From: Rhodobacteraceae bacterium WFHF2C18
Lineage (GTDB): Bacteria; Pseudomonadota; Alphaproteobacteria; Rhodobacterales; Rhodobacteraceae
Assembly: GCA_002166865.1 (NCBI GenBank)
Contig: NHTQ01000005.1
Location: 62,001 to 126,000, forward strand
Direction of reading: 5' to 3'
DNA: 64,000 nt
Numbering within the stretch: the first letter of the stretch is position 1; every line of letters begins with the position of its first letter. This document shows positions 9,151 to 16,529 of the stretch, piece by piece. The position numbers and the translations under genes are program-made. The notes under the pieces are model-generated. The model saw only the letters and a list, made by a program, of their open reading frames with translations. It had not been told where the DNA came from and ran no database searches.

Positions 9151-10132
9151 CATCCGCGTCCTGACGGAAAAGGATCTGCGCGCGGCGGTGCCGCTGGATC
9201 TGCGCGCCGTCGACGTGGTCGAAAGCGCCTTCGCCGCCCTGGCCGGCGGCGAGGTGGTGATGCCGCCCGTGCTGTCGATGGACCTGCCGCAGGCCAACGG
9301 CGAAGTCGACGTCAAGACCGCCTATATCCCCGGATTCGAGGGCTTCGCGATCAAGGTCAGCCCGGGCTTCTTCGACAATCCCGCCCTGGGCCTGCCCAGC
9401 CTGAACGGGCTGATGATCCTTTTCTCGGCGCGGACGGGGCTGGTGCAGGCCCTGTTTCTCGACAACGGCTACCTGACGGACATCCGCACAGCCGCCGCCG
9501 GCGCCGTGGCCGCCCGGCACCTTGCCCCCGCGACGGTCGAAACCGCCGGTGTTCTGGGAACGGGCGTGCAGGCCCGGCTGCAAATGCAGGCCGCGCACCT
9601 GGTGCGGCCCTTCAAGCGCGTGCTGGTCTGGGGCCGCGATCCGGCCAGGGCCGCGCAATGCGCCAAGGATCTCGGCCTGGTGCTGGATGTCGAGGCCGAG
9701 CCCTTCACCGATCCCGGCGGCGTGGTCTCGGAATCCCAGCTCGTGGTCACCACCACCCCGGCCAGCGATCCGATCCTCAGGGCCGAATGGCTGCACCCGG
9801 GGCTGCACGTCACCGCCATGGGTTCCGATCAGGCGGGCAAGAACGAAGTCGAGCCGCAGGCGCTGGCCCGGGCCGATCTCTACGTCGTCGACCGGGTCAG
9901 CCAGGCCGAGGTCATGGGCGAATTGCGCGCCGCCAAGGCCGCAGGCGTCTGGACGGGTGCGCCGCCGCCGGAACTGGGCGAGGTGATCGCCGGCACGGCG
10001 CGGGGCCGGCAGCGGCCCGGGGACATCACGATCGCCGATCTTACCGGGACCGGCGCGCAGGACACCGCGATCGCCAGCCACGTCTATGCCCTGCTAGAAG
10101 ATGGCGGCGCCGGCACGGTCATCTCGGCGTGA
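9140..10132 (+). CDS. eutC: Ectoine utilisation protein EutC (ornithine cyclodeaminase family)
   Basis: A 330-residue member of the ornithine cyclodeaminase/mu-crystallin family. The substrate half includes KTAYIPGFEGFAIKVSPGFF, and the NAD-binding Rossmann half starts at GVLGTGVQARLQMQA near residue 138. It overlaps the end of eutB, so the pair is co-translated, as expected for two enzymes acting in sequence on hydroxyectoine. Ornithine cyclodeamination itself is not implied. Confidence 0.88.
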   Translation: MPHDIRVLTEKDLRAAVPLDLRAVDVVESAFAALAGGEVVMPPVLSMDLPQANGEVDVKTAYIPGFEGFAIKVSPGFFDNPALGLPSLNGLMILFSARTGLVQALFLDNGYLTDIRTAAAGAVAARHLAPATVETAGVLGTGVQARLQMQAAHLVRPFKRVLVWGRDPARAAQCAKDLGLVLDVEAEPFTDPGGVVSESQLVVTTTPASDPILRAEWLHPGLHVTAMGSDQAGKNEVEPQALARADLYVVDRVSQAEVMGELRAAKAAGVWTGAPPPELGEVIAGTARGRQRPGDITIADLTGTGAQDTAIASHVYALLEDGGAGTVISA

Positions 10133-10141
10133 CGGTCTGAC

Positions 10142-10618
10142 ATGCACAGGCTCGACGCGCGCGACATCGCCATCCTCCGGGTTCTCTCGGCCGAAGGGCG
10201 GATCACCAAGGCCGAACTCGCCGCGCGCGTGGGCCTGTCGCCCAGCCCTTGCTGGGAGCGGCTCAAGCGCCTGGAACAGGCCGGGATCATCGCGGGCTAC
10301 CACGCGCGCATCGCGCTCAAGAAACTGGGGCCGAACGTCACCGTTTTCGTGGCCGCGGAACTGACCGACCACACCCCGGCGAGCTTCCACGCCTTCGAGG
10401 ACAGCGTGCAGCGCTACGACGAGATCGTGGCCTGCTGGGCCCTGGGCGGCGGGTTCGACTACCTGCTGCAGATCGTGACCACCGATATCGATGCCTACCA
10501 GCGGCTGATCGATCACCTGCTGGAATCCCGCATCGGGCTGGCGCGCTACTTCACTTATATCGTGACCAAGCCGGTAAAAGGCCCAGGCCCCCCGCCATTG
10601 GAGATGTTGGTCGAATGA
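10142..10618 (+). CDS. Lrp/AsnC-family regulator of the ectoine operon
   Basis: A 158-residue regulator. The helix-turn-helix is in residues 1-60 (LDARDIAILRVLSAEGRITK, then WERLKRLEQAGII), followed by a RAM ligand-binding domain (VACWALGGGFDYLLQIVTTD). It begins nine bases after eutC and lies where an asnC gene (doeX) is found in ectoine catabolic clusters. Intermediates of ectoine breakdown such as diaminobutyrate are the usual inducers in this system. A strong inverted repeat starts right after its stop codon. Confidence 0.87.
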   Translation: MHRLDARDIAILRVLSAEGRITKAELAARVGLSPSPCWERLKRLEQAGIIAGYHARIALKKLGPNVTVFVAAELTDHTPASFHAFEDSVQRYDEIVACWALGGGFDYLLQIVTTDIDAYQRLIDHLLESRIGLARYFTYIVTKPVKGPGPPPLEMLVE

Positions 10619-10650
10619 TTCTTCTGTTTTGATCCGGCAAAGCAGAAGAA
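10619..10650 (+). promoter_or_regulatory. Inverted repeat between the AsnC gene and doeC
   Basis: TTCTTCTG and CAGAAGAA form a perfect 8-base stem. The stem continues inward as TTTTG/CAAAG with one G-T pair, leaving a 6-base loop. No long T-run follows. It begins one base after the asnC stop codon. It could be an RNA hairpin that sets the ratio of regulator to enzyme messages, or a binding site for the AsnC protein before doeC. Confidence 0.6.
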
Positions 10651-10728
10651 ACCTCTTTTGACGCCGGAAACTTCAGCAACAATCGCTGCTGCGGCCGGTT
10701 ACATCTTCGATTGAAAGGAGGGCTGCCA

Positions 10729-12204
10729 ATGTCTGACACGGCCATCTGGACGCGCAACGGGATCGAGGACACGCGCCTGGCGCGGAATTTCGCCTACGTG
10801 AACGGCAAATGGACCGGCGGCGAGGCCGGCGAGACCATCGCGGTGACCAATCCGGCCGACGGCGCGGTTCTGGGCGATGTGGCCAGCCTTTCCGCCGCGC
10901 AGTCCCGCGCCGCGGTGGATTCCGCGCAGGCCGCTTTCCCCGACTGGTCCTTCCGGCTGCCGCAGGACCGCGCGACGCTGCTGCGGCGGTGGTTCGAACT
11001 GATGATGGCGCACCGCGAGGATCTGGCCCGCATCATGGTGCTGGAGCAGGGCAAGCCCCTTTCCGAGGCGCGCGGCGAAATCGATTACGCCGCGAGCTTC
11101 GTGGAATACTACGCCGAGGAAACCAAGCGGCCCAACATCGAGGGCGTCACCAGCCACCTGCCCGACGCCGAGGTGGAGCTCTGGCTGGAACCCGTCGGTG
11201 TGGCCGCGCTCATCACGCCGTGGAACTTCCCCGCGGCGATGCTCACACGCAAGGCCGCCGCCGCCATGGCCGCGGGCTGCACCGTGGTGGCCCACCCCGC
11301 GCACGAAACCCCCTATTCCGCGCTGGCCCTGGCCGAGCTGGCCGAACGGGCGGGCGTCCCGTCCGGCGTGTTCAACGTGGTCACCGGCCGGGCCTCGACG
11401 GTGGTGCCCCCCTGGACCGAGGACACCCGCGTGCGCGCGCTGTCCTTCACCGGCTCGACCGAGGTCGGGCGCCTGCTCTATCGCCAGTCGGCCGAGACGG
11501 TGAAGAAACTGGTGATGGAGCTTGGCGGGCATGCGCCGGTCATCGTCTTCAAGGGCGCCGACATGGAAGAGGCGGTCAAGGAAAGCATCAAGGCCAAGTT
11601 CGCGACCTCCGGGCAGGACTGCCTGGGCGCCAACCGCATCTATGTCGAGCGCGCCATCTATGACGAATTCTGCGACCGTTTCACCCGCGCGACCGAGGCG
11701 CTGAGCCTCGGCCCGGGGATGGAGGACCCCGACATCGGCCCGCTGATGAACGAAAAGGCCGTGACGAAGCAGGAGGAACACGTGGCCGACGCCCTGAACC
11801 AGGGTGCGACCCTGGCCTGCGGCGGCAAGCGGGCGGATCCTGGCCCGCTGTTCTACCAGCCCACCGTCCTGACCGACGTGCCCGATACCGCCGCCATCAT
11901 GTGCGAGGAAACCTTCGGTCCCGTCGCGGCGATCACGCCCTTCGACACCGAGGAGGAGGTGGTGGCCCGCGCCAATGCCACCGAGTACGGCCTCGTGGCC
12001 TACCTTCACAGCCACGACCCGCGGCGCATCTACCGCGTGACGCGGGCGTTGCAGTTCGGCATGGTGGCCGTCAACCGCACGAAGGTCACCGGCGCCCCCA
12101 TCCCCTTCGGCGGGGTGAAACAGTCGGGCCTGGGCCGCGAGGGGGCCCGCCGCGGGATGGAGGAATTCATGGAAATCAAGTACGTCTGCCGTGACTGGGC
12201 CTGA
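10729..12204 (+). CDS. doeC: Semialdehyde dehydrogenase of ectoine breakdown (DoeC)
   Basis: A 491-residue aldehyde dehydrogenase. It has ITPWNFPAAMLTRK, the general-base glutamate in MELGGHAP and the catalytic cysteine in SGQDCLGANRI. The ATG at 10729 follows a strong AAAGGAGGG ribosome site; a TTG at 10711 would put that site inside the gene. The protein resembles succinate-semialdehyde dehydrogenases (GabD), but position between asnC and an aminotransferase in an ectoine cluster points to oxidation of aspartate semialdehyde to aspartate. Substrate preference cannot be read from sequence alone. Confidence 0.85.
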   Translation: MSDTAIWTRNGIEDTRLARNFAYVNGKWTGGEAGETIAVTNPADGAVLGDVASLSAAQSRAAVDSAQAAFPDWSFRLPQDRATLLRRWFELMMAHREDLARIMVLEQGKPLSEARGEIDYAASFVEYYAEETKRPNIEGVTSHLPDAEVELWLEPVGVAALITPWNFPAAMLTRKAAAAMAAGCTVVAHPAHETPYSALALAELAERAGVPSGVFNVVTGRASTVVPPWTEDTRVRALSFTGSTEVGRLLYRQSAETVKKLVMELGGHAPVIVFKGADMEEAVKESIKAKFATSGQDCLGANRIYVERAIYDEFCDRFTRATEALSLGPGMEDPDIGPLMNEKAVTKQEEHVADALNQGATLACGGKRADPGPLFYQPTVLTDVPDTAAIMCEETFGPVAAITPFDTEEEVVARANATEYGLVAYLHSHDPRRIYRVTRALQFGMVAVNRTKVTGAPIPFGGVKQSGLGREGARRGMEEFMEIKYVCRDWA

Positions 12205-12267
12205 AAACCCGGGCTCTCACAACAGTGCCGCCCACGGCAGAGACCGAAACGACGAGGAAAAAACGAA

Positions 12268-13638
12268 ATGCTGAGAAACGACCAGCTCGACCAGTGGGAC
12301 CGGGAGAACTTCTTCCATCCCTCGACGCACCTGGCCCAGTTTGCCCGCGGCGAGGCGCCCAACCGCATCGTCACCGGCGGCGAGGGCAGCCATATCACCG
12401 ACCGCGACGGCAACCGCCTTCTCGACGCCTTCGCCGGCCTTTACTGCGTCAACGTGGGCTACGGCCGCCAGGACATCGCCGATGCCATCGCCGCGCAGGC
12501 CAGCGAACTGGCCTATTACCACGCCTACGTGGGCCACGGGACCGAGGCCAGCATCATCCTCGCCAAGATGATCCTCGACCGCGCGCCCGCAAACATGAGC
12601 AAGGTCTATTTCGGCCTCTCGGGATCGGACGCCAACGAGACCAACATCAAGCTCGTGTGGTATTACAACAACATCCGCGGCCTGCCCCGGAAGAAGAAGA
12701 TCATCTCGCGCTGGCGGGGCTACCACGGCTCGGGCCTGATGACCGGCTCGCTGACCGGGCTGGAGATGTTCCACAAGAAGTTCGATCTGCCGCTGGAGCA
12801 GGTCATCCACACCGAGGCGCCGTATTACTACCGCCGGGCCGACGTGTCCCAGAGCGAGGAACAGTTCGTCCAGCACTGCGTGGACGAACTGGAGGCGCTG
12901 ATCGCACGCGAGGGCGCCGACACCATCGCCGCCTTCATCGGCGAACCGGTTCTGGGCACGGGGGGCATCGTGCCGCCGCCCCCGGGCTACTGGGAGGCGA
13001 TCCAGAAGGTCCTGAAAAAGCACGACATCCTTCTCATCGCGGACGAGGTCGTCACGGGTTTCGGCCGGTTGGGCACCATGTTCGGCTCGGATCATTACGG
13101 GCTGGAACCCGACCTGATCACCATCGCCAAGGGCCTGACCAGCGCCTATGCGCCGCTGTCGGGATCCATCGTGAGCGACAGGATCTGGAAGGTGCTGGAG
13201 CAGGGCACCGACGAACTGGGGCCCATCGGGCACGGCTGGACCTATTCCGCCCACCCCATCGGCGCGGCGGCCGGAATCGCCAATCTCAAGCTGCTGGACG
13301 AGATGCAGCTCATCGCCAACAACCGGGACGTTGGCCCCTACCTGGTCAAGTCCATGACAGAGGCCCTGGGCGATCACCCCAACGTGGGCGAGGTGCGCGG
13401 CGAGGGGATGCTTTGCGCCGTGGAATACGTCGCCGACAAGGAGGCGCGCGAGTTCTTCGATCCCGGCAAGAAGGTCGGGGCGCAGATCGCCGGCGAACTG
13501 GTCAAGGAAGGCGTGATCGCGCGCGCCATGCCGCAGGGTGATATCCTGGGCTTCGCGCCGCCGTTCTGCCTGACCCGGGCCGAGGCCGACACCATCGTCG
13601 CGGCCACCGTCGCCGCAACCCGGCGCGTGCTGGGCTGA
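12268..13638 (+). CDS. doeD: Diaminobutyrate aminotransferase of ectoine breakdown (DoeD)
   Basis: A 456-residue class III PLP aminotransferase. It has YFGLSGSDANETNIKL, the LLIADEVVTGFGRLG motif and the PLP lysine in TIAKGLTSAYAPLSG. It follows doeC by 63 bases in the same direction. In this pathway it removes the amino group of L-2,4-diaminobutyrate to give aspartate semialdehyde for DoeC. The protein is close in type to the aminotransferase at 5256, so the assignment rests on gene order. About 210 bases without a gene follow, including an AT-rich stretch before the next ABC operon. Confidence 0.83.
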   Translation: MLRNDQLDQWDRENFFHPSTHLAQFARGEAPNRIVTGGEGSHITDRDGNRLLDAFAGLYCVNVGYGRQDIADAIAAQASELAYYHAYVGHGTEASIILAKMILDRAPANMSKVYFGLSGSDANETNIKLVWYYNNIRGLPRKKKIISRWRGYHGSGLMTGSLTGLEMFHKKFDLPLEQVIHTEAPYYYRRADVSQSEEQFVQHCVDELEALIAREGADTIAAFIGEPVLGTGGIVPPPPGYWEAIQKVLKKHDILLIADEVVTGFGRLGTMFGSDHYGLEPDLITIAKGLTSAYAPLSGSIVSDRIWKVLEQGTDELGPIGHGWTYSAHPIGAAAGIANLKLLDEMQLIANNRDVGPYLVKSMTEALGDHPNVGEVRGEGMLCAVEYVADKEAREFFDPGKKVGAQIAGELVKEGVIARAMPQGDILGFAPPFCLTRAEADTIVAATVAATRRVLG

Positions 13639-13848
13639 GCCGCGCCGCCCGCGATTGCTCCGGTGACCCGCTTGGCGGCGAGAACGCAGGCCGAATGCTT
13701 TGTTTTTCGGCGTTTTTCAGGCTGTTCGACCGCGCCTTGGGGCATTCTGGCCCAGTCCGGAGAATAGCCCTTGCAACATGAGAAGATTGACGTTTTAGTT
13801 CGATCCAAACGCGGAAAAACCGCGAAACACAACAACAGGGAGCCACAA

Positions 13849-14952
13849 TTGGCCGACACGGGGAACAGCGATGCGTTCGTTGCGTTCGAACGCGTTCAGA
13901 AAAGCTACGACGGGGAAACGCTCGTCGTAAAGGACCTGAACCTGTCCATGCCCAAGGGCGAGTTTCTCACCATGCTGGGGCCGTCCGGATCCGGCAAGAC
14001 CACCTGCCTGATGATGCTCGCCGGCTTCGAGACCGCAACCCATGGCGAGATCAAGCTGAACGGCAAGCCGATCAACAATATCCCGCCCCACAAGCGCGGG
14101 ATCGGCATGGTTTTCCAGAACTACGCGCTCTTCCCGCACATGACCGTGGCCGAGAACCTCAGTTTCCCGCTCGAGGTCCGCAAGATCGGCAAATCCGACC
14201 GCGAGGCCAAGATCAAGCGCGCGCTCGACATGGTGCAGATGGGCGATTTCGGCGGGCGGCGGCCCGCGCAGCTTTCCGGCGGGCAGCAACAGCGAATCGC
14301 GCTCGCCCGCGCGCTGGTGTTCGAGCCGGAGCTGGTGCTGATGGACGAACCCCTTGGCGCGCTCGACAAGCAGCTGCGCGAGCACATGCAGTTCGAGATC
14401 ACCAACCTCGCGCACGAACTGGGCATCACCGTGGTCTACGTCACCCACGACCAGACCGAGGCGCTGACCATGTCCGACCGCGTGGCGGTGTTCGACGACG
14501 GCAAGATCCAGCAGCTGGCCGAGCCGGACGTGCTTTACGAAAGCCCCGACAACAGCTTCGTCGCGCAGTTCATCGGCGAAAACAACACGCTCGAAGGCAC
14601 CATCAAGGAAATCAAGGATGGTCTGGCGCTGGTGGAACTGGACGATGGCGAGGTGATAGATGCCAAGCCGGTCAACGTGAACAAGCCCGGCGAGCGCACG
14701 CTGATCTCGATCCGCCCCGAACGCGTGGAGGTGGGCACCGAACGCCTCGGCCCCGACGCGCACACCCTCAAGGCGGAAGTGGCCGAGTTCATCTACATGG
14801 GCGACGTCTTCCGCACCCGGCTGAAGGTGGCCGGCAAGGACGACTTCATCATCAAGACACGCAACTCGGCCGATCAGCGCCGCCTGCAGCCGGGCGAGCA
14901 GGTCGAGATCGGATGGCTGCCCGAAGATTGCCGCGCCCTGGACGCGGTGTAG
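13849..14952 (+). CDS. ABC transporter ATP-binding protein (PotA family)
   Basis: A 367-residue ATPase. I place the start at a TTG (13849) preceded by CAGGGAG. The protein then begins LADTGNSDAFVAFERVQKSY, a natural PotA-like beginning; an in-frame TTG at 13771 would add 26 non-conserved residues. It has Walker A GPSGSGKTT, signature LSGGQQQRIALA, Walker B LVLMDEPLGALD and switch VTHDQTEAL, with a TOBE-like C-terminus. It is the first gene of a second polyamine-type importer, directly downstream of the ectoine genes in the same direction. Confidence 0.87.
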   Translation: MADTGNSDAFVAFERVQKSYDGETLVVKDLNLSMPKGEFLTMLGPSGSGKTTCLMMLAGFETATHGEIKLNGKPINNIPPHKRGIGMVFQNYALFPHMTVAENLSFPLEVRKIGKSDREAKIKRALDMVQMGDFGGRRPAQLSGGQQQRIALARALVFEPELVLMDEPLGALDKQLREHMQFEITNLAHELGITVVYVTHDQTEALTMSDRVAVFDDGKIQQLAEPDVLYESPDNSFVAQFIGENNTLEGTIKEIKDGLALVELDDGEVIDAKPVNVNKPGERTLISIRPERVEVGTERLGPDAHTLKAEVAEFIYMGDVFRTRLKVAGKDDFIIKTRNSADQRRLQPGEQVEIGWLPEDCRALDAV

Positions 14953-15059
14953 GTCAACCTTGTTCGCGCCGCCCCCGGCGCGACGAGCCTGAGGCTTCGC
15001 CGTTTCGCCCGTAACGCGAAGCCCGATCGTCTAAACGGGTTACAACCTGGGAGTATGAT

Positions 15060-16175
15060 ATGAAGCTCACGCACGCACTTCTTGCATCGACGGCGATGAC
15101 GGTCGCCGCCGCCTCGGCGCACGCCGATGACCACATGGCCATGGATATGACCCTGGTCTCGTGGGGCGGTGCCTATCAGGAAAGCCAGCGTAAGGCCTAT
15201 GCAGAGCCCTACAAGGCCATGCATCCCGACCTTGAGGTCGTCTGGGACGAATCCTCGAACGAGGCCGTGGCCAAGCTGCGCGCCATGGACGAGGCCGGCA
15301 ACATCACCTGGGACGTGGTCGATGTGGTCGCCTCGGATGCCATGCGCCTCTGCGACGAGGGCCTGGCGATGGAAATCGACCATGACGACCTGCTCAAGCC
15401 GGCGCCCGACGGCACCGAGGCCAGCGACGACTTCGGCGACCTGATCGTCTCGGACTGCTTCATTCCGCAGATCGTCTATTCCACCACCTTCGGCTACCGC
15501 ACCGACATGGTGCCCGAGGGCACCGAGCCGCCGAGCGAGGTCTGCGACGTCTGGGACCTGGAAACCTACCCGGGCAAGCGCAGCCTGGAGAAGCGCCCGA
15601 TCAACAACATGGAATGGGCGCTTTACTGTGATGGCGTTGCCAAGGACGAGATCTACGACGTCCTGGCCACCCCCGAAGGCCAGCAGCGCGCGCTCGACAA
15701 GCTGGACGAGATCAAGGACGATGTCGTCTGGTGGTCGGCCGGCGCGGACACCCCGCAGCTTCTGGCCGACGGCGAGGTCTTCATGGGCTCCACCTACAAC
15801 GGCCGCCTCTTCTCGGTGATCGAGGAGCAGGATCAGCCCGTGGGCATGATGTGGGACATGCAGGTCTTCGACCTGGACGGCTGGATCATCCCCGAGGGCC
15901 TGTCGGATGAGCGCCTGGCACGCGCCAAGGACTTCGTTCGCTTCGCCACCGACACGCAGCGCCTGGCCGACCAGGCCAAGTACATCAGCTACGGCCCCGC
16001 GCGGCAGTCTTCGGCACCGAAGGTCGGCGAACACGCCGAGCTGGGCATCGACATGGGCCCGCACATGCCCACCGATCCCGCCAACGCCGAGAACACGCTG
16101 CTGTACAACTACGAGTTCTGGGCGGACTACCGCGACGACATCGACGCCAAGTTCCAGGCCTGGCTGGCGCAGTAA
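15060..16175 (+). CDS. ABC transporter periplasmic binding protein (PotD-like)
   Basis: A 371-residue exported protein with signal peptide MKLTHALLASTAMTVAAASA and cleavage near the HA-DD junction at residues 22-23. The mature part starts MTLVSWGGAYQESQRKAYAE, typical of the PotD/spermidine-putrescine-like group (Pfam SBP_bac_8 type). The aromatic-rich pocket regions VVWWSAGADTP and FMGSTYNGRLFS are visible. It lies 107 bases after the ATPase gene and is followed by a strong hairpin. The ligand could be a polyamine or, given the neighbours, an ectoine-related compound; sequence alone does not decide. Confidence 0.86.
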   Translation: MKLTHALLASTAMTVAAASAHADDHMAMDMTLVSWGGAYQESQRKAYAEPYKAMHPDLEVVWDESSNEAVAKLRAMDEAGNITWDVVDVVASDAMRLCDEGLAMEIDHDDLLKPAPDGTEASDDFGDLIVSDCFIPQIVYSTTFGYRTDMVPEGTEPPSEVCDVWDLETYPGKRSLEKRPINNMEWALYCDGVAKDEIYDVLATPEGQQRALDKLDEIKDDVVWWSAGADTPQLLADGEVFMGSTYNGRLFSVIEEQDQPVGMMWDMQVFDLDGWIIPEGLSDERLARAKDFVRFATDTQRLADQAKYISYGPARQSSAPKVGEHAELGIDMGPHMPTDPANAENTLLYNYEFWADYRDDIDAKFQAWLAQ

Positions 16176-16194
16176 TCGCCGGTTCCGACCGGCC

Positions 16195-16222
16195 GGATGG
16201 GCCCCCGCGACGGGGCCCATCC
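16195..16222 (+). promoter_or_regulatory. Intercistronic hairpin after the second binding-protein gene
   Basis: Perfect 11-base arms GGATGGGCCCC and GGGGCCCATCC are separated by a 6-base loop, followed by a C-run rather than a T-run. The hairpin lies 20 bases after the binding-protein stop and 20 before the DUF1330 gene. The first importer has a hairpin at the equivalent place (3195-3226), so this probably raises binding-protein message over the downstream genes. Confidence 0.7.
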
Positions 16223-16241
16223 CCCCGACGAAGGCGGCACC

Positions 16242-16529
16242 ATGACCAAGGGCTACATCATCGGCCACATCACCGTCACCGACCCGGCGGCCTACCGCGA
16301 ATACATCGAGCGCGACACGCCGATCCTGCAAGGTCTGGGCGGGCGGTTCATCGTCCGCGGCGGCCGCAGCGAGGTTCCCGAGGGCACCAGCCATGACCGT
16401 CACGTCGTCATCGAATTTCCAAGCTACGAGGCCGCGCTCGCGGCCTACAACGACCCCGAATACCAGAAGGTCGCCGAGATAAGACGCCGCACGGCCGACA
16501 GCGTCATCATCGTGGTGGAGGGCACCTGA
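16242..16529 (+). CDS. DUF1330 small protein inside the ABC operon
   Basis: A 95-residue soluble protein starting MTKGYIIGHITVTDPAAYRE and containing GGRFIVRGG and HVVIEFPSYEAALAAYNDPEYQ, the usual DUF1330 (ferredoxin-like dimeric alpha-beta barrel) pattern. The start at 16242 has a GAAGGCGGC leader; 16197 is in frame but would run through the hairpin. Its stop is immediately followed by the ATG of the first permease, so it is translationally linked to the transporter. DUF1330 proteins have no settled function. A role in handling the imported compound is a guess. Confidence 0.82.
   Translation: MTKGYIIGHITVTDPAAYREYIERDTPILQGLGGRFIVRGGRSEVPEGTSHDRHVVIEFPSYEAALAAYNDPEYQKVAEIRRRTADSVIIVVEGT

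Noticed and set aside
13771-13848. Upstream TTG start for the ABC ATPase
   Set aside because: The extra 26 residues are basic and unlike PotA N-termini, and the ribosome-site-like CAGGGAG is placed for the TTG at 13849.
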